NCBI GenBank assembly: GCA_963695675.1
Contig: CAVOGY010000005.1
Coordinates: forward strand, 859,907-923,906
Origin: DASUPK01 sp963695675
GTDB lineage: Bacteria > Actinomycetota > Thermoleophilia > Solirubrobacterales > 70-9
Direction of reading: 5' to 3'
Length of the DNA stretch: 64,000 bases
Below the pieces are notes generated by a model, which was not told the origin of the DNA, ran no database searches, and saw only the letters and a program-made list of their open reading frames with translations. Below are positions 60,062 through 64,000 of the stretch, in pieces (the stretch's first letter is position 1; each line of letters begins with the position of its first letter). The translations under genes were made by a program, and so were the position numbers.

Positions 60062-61398
60062 CCGAGCATCCTCCGTGGCAGCTCGTAGAAGAAGCTCGCC
60101 GCCAGCTCGACGTCTGACGTGGGAACGCGCTCGTCCGCTCCATGGACGAGCGGCGCTGCCTCGACCAAGCCGATCTCGCGATGCGGGCAGAACCCATAGA
60201 CCACCGCGTCCGGGAAGGCGGTGCGGAACGGGTTGCTGTCGCTGAACCCGGGCATCACCATCGGCGCCAGGCCTGCACCCGGGTCGACCTCGCGGACCCA
60301 GTCGCGGATGGCGTCCGCGAGGGGCGACTCCATCGGCGAGCTGTTGCCGACCACGCCCTCGCTGAACTCGACGGTGTAATCGCCCTCGCCGATCAGCGTC
60401 TCGAGCTGCCTGAGCGCCTCATCCTCGCCGTAGCCCGGCGGCACGCGGCAGTCGATCAGCGCCTCCGCCTCCGACGGGATCACGTTCGCCTTCCTGCCCG
60501 ACTCGGCGATCGTCGGCGTCAGCGTCACGCCAAGCATCGGCTCGACCAGGTAGTCGGCGAGCAGGGGCTGCTCGGCCCGAAGGCGGTCGAGCCCGGCCCG
60601 CACCCCCTCTTGGCCGGGGAAAGGCTCACCGAGGAGCGCCTCCAGCAGTGCCTCGCCGACCGGCGTCGGCTCCGGCGTCGGCTGCTCGCTGAGGGCGGAG
60701 ATATAGCCGGCGAGCTTGAGCAGGGCGTTGTCGCCGATTCGCGGCAGGGAGGCGTGCCCGGCCCGGCCCCTGGTACGGAGGCGCATCCGGAAGATCCCCT
60801 TCTCGCCAACGCTGAGCGTGTAGAGGCGCCGGCTCCCGAACTCGACCAGCCCGCCGCCGCCCTCGTTGACGACGAAGTCGCTGCGCACCGCGTCGGGATG
60901 GCGCTCACAGAGCCAGTGTGCGCCCAGCCCGCCGCCGACCTCCTCGTCGGCGGTCAGCACCAGGAGGAGATCGCCCGCCGCGGGGCGCCAGCCGCTGCCG
61001 CCGAGCATGACGCAGGCCGCGACCTCGGAGGCAACCTGGCCCTTCATGTCGAGCGCTCCCCTGCCGCGGACCCAACCGTCGACGACATCGCCGGACCAGG
61101 GATCGAAGCTCCACTCGTCGGGGTCGGCGCGGACGGTGTCGACGTGGCCGAGGAGGGTGAGGGTCGGCCCGTCCTGGGCACCGCGCAGCCTGGCGACGAG
61201 GTTCGGGCGACCGGGCTCCGCCTCGAGCAGATCGCACTCGAAGCCGGCGGCGGTCAGCGTCCCGCGCAGGAACTCCTGCACGGGCCGCTCGTTCCCGGGC
61301 GGGTTCACCGTGTTCGTCTGGATCAGGCGCCCGAGAAGCTCGACCGCCCGGGGGCCGAGGCCCTGGGGGACGGCGGTCGTGGCGGTGCCCTGCTCCAT
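60058..61398 (-). CDS. M20-family metallopeptidase (ArgE/DapE-like)
   Basis: 446 residues. LTLLGHVDTVRADPDEW, GRGALDMKGQVASEV, LTADEEVGGGLG and a final histidine region (APLVHGADERVPTSDVELAA) give the two-zinc site with its catalytic Glu. The dimerisation domain lies between about residues 200 and 320. Relatives are acetylornithine deacetylases, succinyl-DAP desuccinylases and carboxypeptidases; nothing nearby settles the substrate. It starts the minus-strand operon. Confidence 0.9.
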   Translation of the reverse strand: MEQGTATTAVPQGLGPRAVELLGRLIQTNTVNPPGNERPVQEFLRGTLTAAGFECDLLEAEPGRPNLVARLRGAQDGPTLTLLGHVDTVRADPDEWSFDPWSGDVVDGWVRGRGALDMKGQVASEVAACVMLGGSGWRPAAGDLLLVLTADEEVGGGLGAHWLCERHPDAVRSDFVVNEGGGGLVEFGSRRLYTLSVGEKGIFRMRLRTRGRAGHASLPRIGDNALLKLAGYISALSEQPTPEPTPVGEALLEALLGEPFPGQEGVRAGLDRLRAEQPLLADYLVEPMLGVTLTPTIAESGRKANVIPSEAEALIDCRVPPGYGEDEALRQLETLIGEGDYTVEFSEGVVGNSSPMESPLADAIRDWVREVDPGAGLAPMVMPGFSDSNPFRTAFPDAVVYGFCPHREIGLVEAAPLVHGADERVPTSDVELAASFFYELPRRMLG

Positions 61399-61493
61399 CG
61401 GGCCCAGCTTAGGGCCTCAAGGGAGGGGCGCTCCGGCCAAGGCGAGCGCGGCACCTTCAGAGGCGCCATGCCGCGGGTTCATACTGGAAGCGC

Positions 61494-61907
61494 ATGGGGA
61501 ACCCGAACGTCGAGCGCGTCTACGAGCTCCTCGCCGCGTACCTGCAGGGCAACGAGGAGAGGATCCGGCAACTGATCGACCCCGAAGGCGAGATCTACGG
61601 CGCCCCCGGCATCGTCAATTCCGGTACCTACGGTGGCTATCAGGGCTTTCGGCAATGGGTGAGCCAGTGGGAGGAGGCATGGGCCGAGATCAGCTACGAC
61701 CTCGGTGAGATCGTCGAGGTGGATGAGTCAATGCTGGTCGTGCCGGTCCACGTCGTGGGCCGCGGGGCATCCAGCGGCGTCGAGATCGACACCGTCTTCG
61801 GCTGGCTCTACGAGTGGAGGGATGGGCGGGCGACCCGTTTTCACGTCTACCCGACTGTCGGGGACGCGACGGAGGCGGCCGGGCGCCTGGCCGGCGAGCA
61901 CGCATGA
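61494..61907 (+). CDS. SnoaL/NTF2-like protein
   Basis: 137 residues with the NTF2 cone fold: VERVYELLAAYLQGNEERIRQLIDPEGEIYGAPGIVNSGTYGGYQGFRQWVSQWEEAW, then VVPVHVVGRGASSGVEIDTVFGWLYEWRDGRATRFHVY. The family includes small isomerases, hydrolases and scaffold proteins, so the role is not assignable. It overlaps rarA (ATGA) and is translated with it. It is divergent from the M20 gene. Confidence 0.82.
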   Translation: MGNPNVERVYELLAAYLQGNEERIRQLIDPEGEIYGAPGIVNSGTYGGYQGFRQWVSQWEEAWAEISYDLGEIVEVDESMLVVPVHVVGRGASSGVEIDTVFGWLYEWRDGRATRFHVYPTVGDATEAAGRLAGEHA

Positions 61908-63247
61908 GCGAGCGGCTCTTCGAGACCGGCGGCGAGGCGCGGCGCACCGGCGTCCCGCCCGAGCAGGCGCCGCTCGCGACCAGGATGCGCCCGCGATACC
62001 TGGACGAGTTCGTGGGGCAGAGTCACCTGCTCGGCGAGGGCTCGGCGCTGCGCGTCGCGATCGAGTCCGGTGAGCCCCACTCGGCGATCTTCTACGGCCC
62101 GCCCGGGACCGGGAAGACGACGCTGGCGCGGATCATCGCGGCCCGGATCGAGGGCGCCTTCGAGGAGCTCTCCGCCGTCAACGCAGGGCGGGCCGAGGTC
62201 AGGGAGGTGATCGCCCGCGCGGAGGAGCGCCGCGCCTCAGGGCGGCCGACGATCTTCTTCCTCGACGAGATCCACCGCTTCAACAAGGCTCAGCAGGACG
62301 CCCTCCTCCCGGCCGTGGAGGAGGGGCTGGTGACCTTGATCGGGGCGACGACGGAGAACCCCTACTTCGAGGTCAACTCGGCCCTGCTCTCCCGCACTCA
62401 GATCTACGAGTTCCGGCCGCTCGCCGACGACGAGATCGAGGGCCTGCTGCGGCGCGCGCTGACCGACGAGCGCGGGCTCCCGGGCTCCCCGCCGATCCCG
62501 GACGAGGCACTTCGGATGCTGGCGGCCCGGGCCGGCGGCGATGCCCGCGTCGCCCTGGCGGCGCTGGAGCGCGCGACCGAGACCACCGCCGCGGCCGGCG
62601 AGAGCGAGGTTTCGATCGCGGCAGTCGAGGACGCCCTGCAGCGCAAGGCCCTGCTCTACGACCGCCAGGGCGACAAGCATTACGACTACATCTCGGCCTG
62701 GATCAAGGCGACCCGCGGATCCGACGTGGACGCCTCGATCTACTACCTGGCGGTGATGCTGGAGGGGGGCGAGGATCCCCGCTTCATCGCTCGGCGGATG
62801 GTGATCTTCGCCTCGGAGGACATCGGCAATGCCGATCCGCAGGCCCTCGTGATCGCCAACGCCGCCGCGCAGGCGGTCGACCGGGTCGGCCTGCCGGAGT
62901 GCGCACTCAACCTGGCCCAGGCCGCCGCCTATCTGGCCCTCGCACCGAAGTCGAACGCCTCCACTCGCGCAATCTCCAGGGCCGGGGCGCACGTCCGCGA
63001 GCACGGCGCCGCCGAGCCGCCGCCCTACTTGCAGGATTCCCACTATCCCGGCGCTCGCAAGCTCGGCCGGGGCGAGGGCTACCGGTACCCGCATGACGAG
63101 CCGGATGCCGTCACCGACCAGCCGCTCGCACCCGAGTCGGTCCGGGGCGAGCGCTTCTACGAGCCGACCGACCGGGGCTTCGAGGCGGAGCTCCGGGAGC
63201 GACTCGAGCGACTGCGCAAGCTACTGGGCGGACGCGACCAGCGTTAG
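61904..63247 (+). CDS. rarA: Replication-associated recombination protein A (MgsA/RarA)
   Basis: 447 residues from ATG 61904; the frame is open back to 61814 but within the previous gene. A clamp-loader-like AAA+ ATPase acting at stalled forks. RPRYLDEFVGQSHLLGEGSALR, Walker A YGPPGTGKTTLARII, Walker B IFFLDEIHRFNKAQQDALL and sensor TENPYFEVNSALLSRTQIYEFRPL are conserved. The C-terminal DUF-type tetramerisation domain has DKHYDYISAWIKATRGSDVDASIYYLA. Confidence 0.95.
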   Translation: MSERLFETGGEARRTGVPPEQAPLATRMRPRYLDEFVGQSHLLGEGSALRVAIESGEPHSAIFYGPPGTGKTTLARIIAARIEGAFEELSAVNAGRAEVREVIARAEERRASGRPTIFFLDEIHRFNKAQQDALLPAVEEGLVTLIGATTENPYFEVNSALLSRTQIYEFRPLADDEIEGLLRRALTDERGLPGSPPIPDEALRMLAARAGGDARVALAALERATETTAAAGESEVSIAAVEDALQRKALLYDRQGDKHYDYISAWIKATRGSDVDASIYYLAVMLEGGEDPRFIARRMVIFASEDIGNADPQALVIANAAAQAVDRVGLPECALNLAQAAAYLALAPKSNASTRAISRAGAHVREHGAAEPPPYLQDSHYPGARKLGRGEGYRYPHDEPDAVTDQPLAPESVRGERFYEPTDRGFEAELRERLERLRKLLGGRDQR

Positions 63248-63262
63248 CCGCACGTTAAGCGC

Positions 63263-63422
63263 AAAGGTCCTTGCCACCGCCGCAACCTTTCCGGCAAGGA
63301 CGTGTTCTGAGGGTCGTCTGACGCTCTGGCAATCGTGCGGTTCGCCGGAGCCGGCGCGTAAAAAGCCGGGGAGTGGACACGGAGGCCGGGAGCTCGGGGA
63401 TTGCTCTCGGCCTCCACTTCTT
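63263..63422 (+). promoter_or_regulatory. Structured leader with alternative pairings and terminator
   Basis: This lies in the 337-base gap between rarA and the last gene. GTCCTTGCC (63267-63275) can pair with GGCAAGGAC (63293-63301), while the overlapping AAAGGT (63263-63268) can instead pair with ACCTTT (63285-63290). GC-rich hairpins follow, then GGAGGCCGGGAGC and GCTCTCGGCCTCC (about 63380-63414) form a 13-bp stem followed by ACTTCTTTC, a terminator. The rest of the gap to 63584 shows a TAGAAT box near 63542 and nothing else clear. It may end the rarA unit, act as an attenuator, or both. Confidence 0.45.
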
Positions 63423-63584
63423 TCGGCCGACATGGTCGGAAGAAGGGAGAGAGGGGAGAGCGGCCTCGGCGGGAGGCCGCCTCCCCGCGTCAGCTTCCTG
63501 CGGGCCGGGTCGCGGTGAATTTCCGGCCCGGCGGCGCCCCGTAGAATCGCTCCGACCGAGCGCAAGCTACGAGAGGAAGCAGCG

Positions 63585-64000
63585 ATGGAGGCGAGCAGCT
63601 CCCGCAGCACCAGCACCGGCCGGAAGTCAGGCGCCGACGGCGGGAGCGGCAACGGCACCGCGCGCGCGAAGTCGGAGAAGAAGGCCAAGTCCGCGAAGCG
63701 ATCCAAGGGCCGGCCCTCTCTCGAGTCCTTCAACCCGGCGACGGGGGAGCTGATCGGCGCCGTCGAGACGCTGACCCCCGCCAAGGTGCAGGGTGTCGTC
63801 GACGACGTCGCCGAGGTGCAGCCCTTCTGGGCCGCGCTCTCACTCGAGGACCGTGCCCGCTACATGCGTCGCGCCGGCGACGTGCTGCTCGAGGACATGG
63901 ACGCGATCGCCGAGCTGCTCACCAACGAGCAGGGCAAGCCGCGAGTCGAGAGCTACACGATGGAGGTGCTTCCCACGGTCGACTCCCTCAAGTGGATCGC
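63585..64000 (+). CDS. Aldehyde dehydrogenase, N-terminal part (partial at window edge)
   Basis: 139 residues are visible. ATG 63585 is preceded by GAGAGGAAG at a normal distance. Residues ~1-45 are a Ser/Lys/Gly-rich low-complexity stretch (SSSRSTSTGRKSG, KSEKKAKSAKRSKG) not usual for the family. The ALDH fold then begins: SFNPATGELIGAVETLTPAKVQGVVDDVAEVQPFWAALSLEDRARYMRRAGDVLLEDMDAIAELLTNEQGKP. The TNEQGKP element is typical of the succinate-semialdehyde and related group. The catalytic Cys lies outside the window. A possible -10 (TAGAAT) is near 63542. Confidence 0.88.
   Translation, partial: MEASSSRSTSTGRKSGADGGSGNGTARAKSEKKAKSAKRSKGRPSLESFNPATGELIGAVETLTPAKVQGVVDDVAEVQPFWAALSLEDRARYMRRAGDVLLEDMDAIAELLTNEQGKPRVESYTMEVLPTVDSLKWI

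Overview
The window is one 64-kb stretch of a high-GC chromosome. Genes lie close together on both strands, many with 1-4 base start/stop overlaps (ATGA, GTGA, TGATG) and frequent GTG/TTG starts. The gene set (long-form RmlA pathway, Zincin_2/DUF2342, 7Fe ferredoxin, PAC2, DUF6458, DUF1385, actinobacterial-type SpoIID/LytB, mycobacterial-style Nei2, tandem SOS boxes of the Gram-positive/actinobacterial type) points to an actinobacterium. My inference is a soil Thermoleophilia (Solirubrobacterales/Gaiellales-like) genome or MAG. I saw no rRNA, tRNA, insertion sequence, prophage or CRISPR array.

Layout. 1-2.9 kb: dTDP-L-rhamnose operon (rmlA partial, rmlD, rmlB, rmlC). 3.1-8.3 kb: MMPL exporter, then a minus-strand ABC exporter operon with a LolA/RseB-like protein. 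8.4-14.6 kb: a large Lhr helicase broken by a frameshift, a Nei-type glycosylase whose zinc finger is also frameshifted, and a Crp/Fnr regulator. 14.7-18.6 kb: Pcm repair methyltransferase, ASCH and SRPBCC proteins, then groES-groEL behind a CIRCE operator, ending in a strong terminator. 18.6-25 kb: SDR epimerase, ferredoxin, GT-C glycosyltransferase, Mrp Fe-S carrier, a small basic coiled-coil gene behind two perfect SOS boxes, a zincin and an inositol-monophosphatase-like enzyme. 25-34.8 kb: a helicase-nuclease fusion with an altered Walker A lysine, an SMR pump with its TetR, PAC2, an OB-HD protein, two half-size TauE/SafE genes, trehalose-phosphatase, and an MFS pump. 34.8-43.7 kb: divergent TetR, PolX-PHP polymerase, Dpm synthase, thioredoxin, DHFR-like, HAD and IleRS. 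43.7-53.2 kb: AraC and MarR regulators, lipoprotein, FumC, GT-C-like membrane protein, aldehyde dehydrogenase, SpoIID/LytB, aldo-keto reductase and a CrtC/AttH-like protein. 53.2-64 kb: methylthioadenosine salvage pair with YchF and PAP2, BtrH-like protein, a five-gene operon (M20 peptidase, DUF1385, methylmalonyl-CoA epimerase, small protein, methyltransferase), an NTF2-like protein, RarA, and a partial aldehyde dehydrogenase behind a structured leader.

Cross-cutting signals. (1) A ~75-bp palindromic element with a conserved loop and compensating stems occurs twice inside lhr; the first copy is in frame and the second, one base short of a codon multiple, coincides with the frameshift. (2) A ~70-bp palindromic intergenic repeat occurs three times (14.65, 23.03 and 38.66 kb), and a second short hairpin repeat sits directly after the stop codons of lhr and polX. 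(3) Four conserved genes (lhr, nei, the MTA-deaminase-like gene and a methyltransferase) each carry a one-base shift, which may be sequence error rather than biology. (4) The gene at 22.4-22.9 kb looks like a DNA-damage-induced gene of unknown function. (5) mrp and the last aldehyde dehydrogenase each lie behind a structured leader plus terminator.
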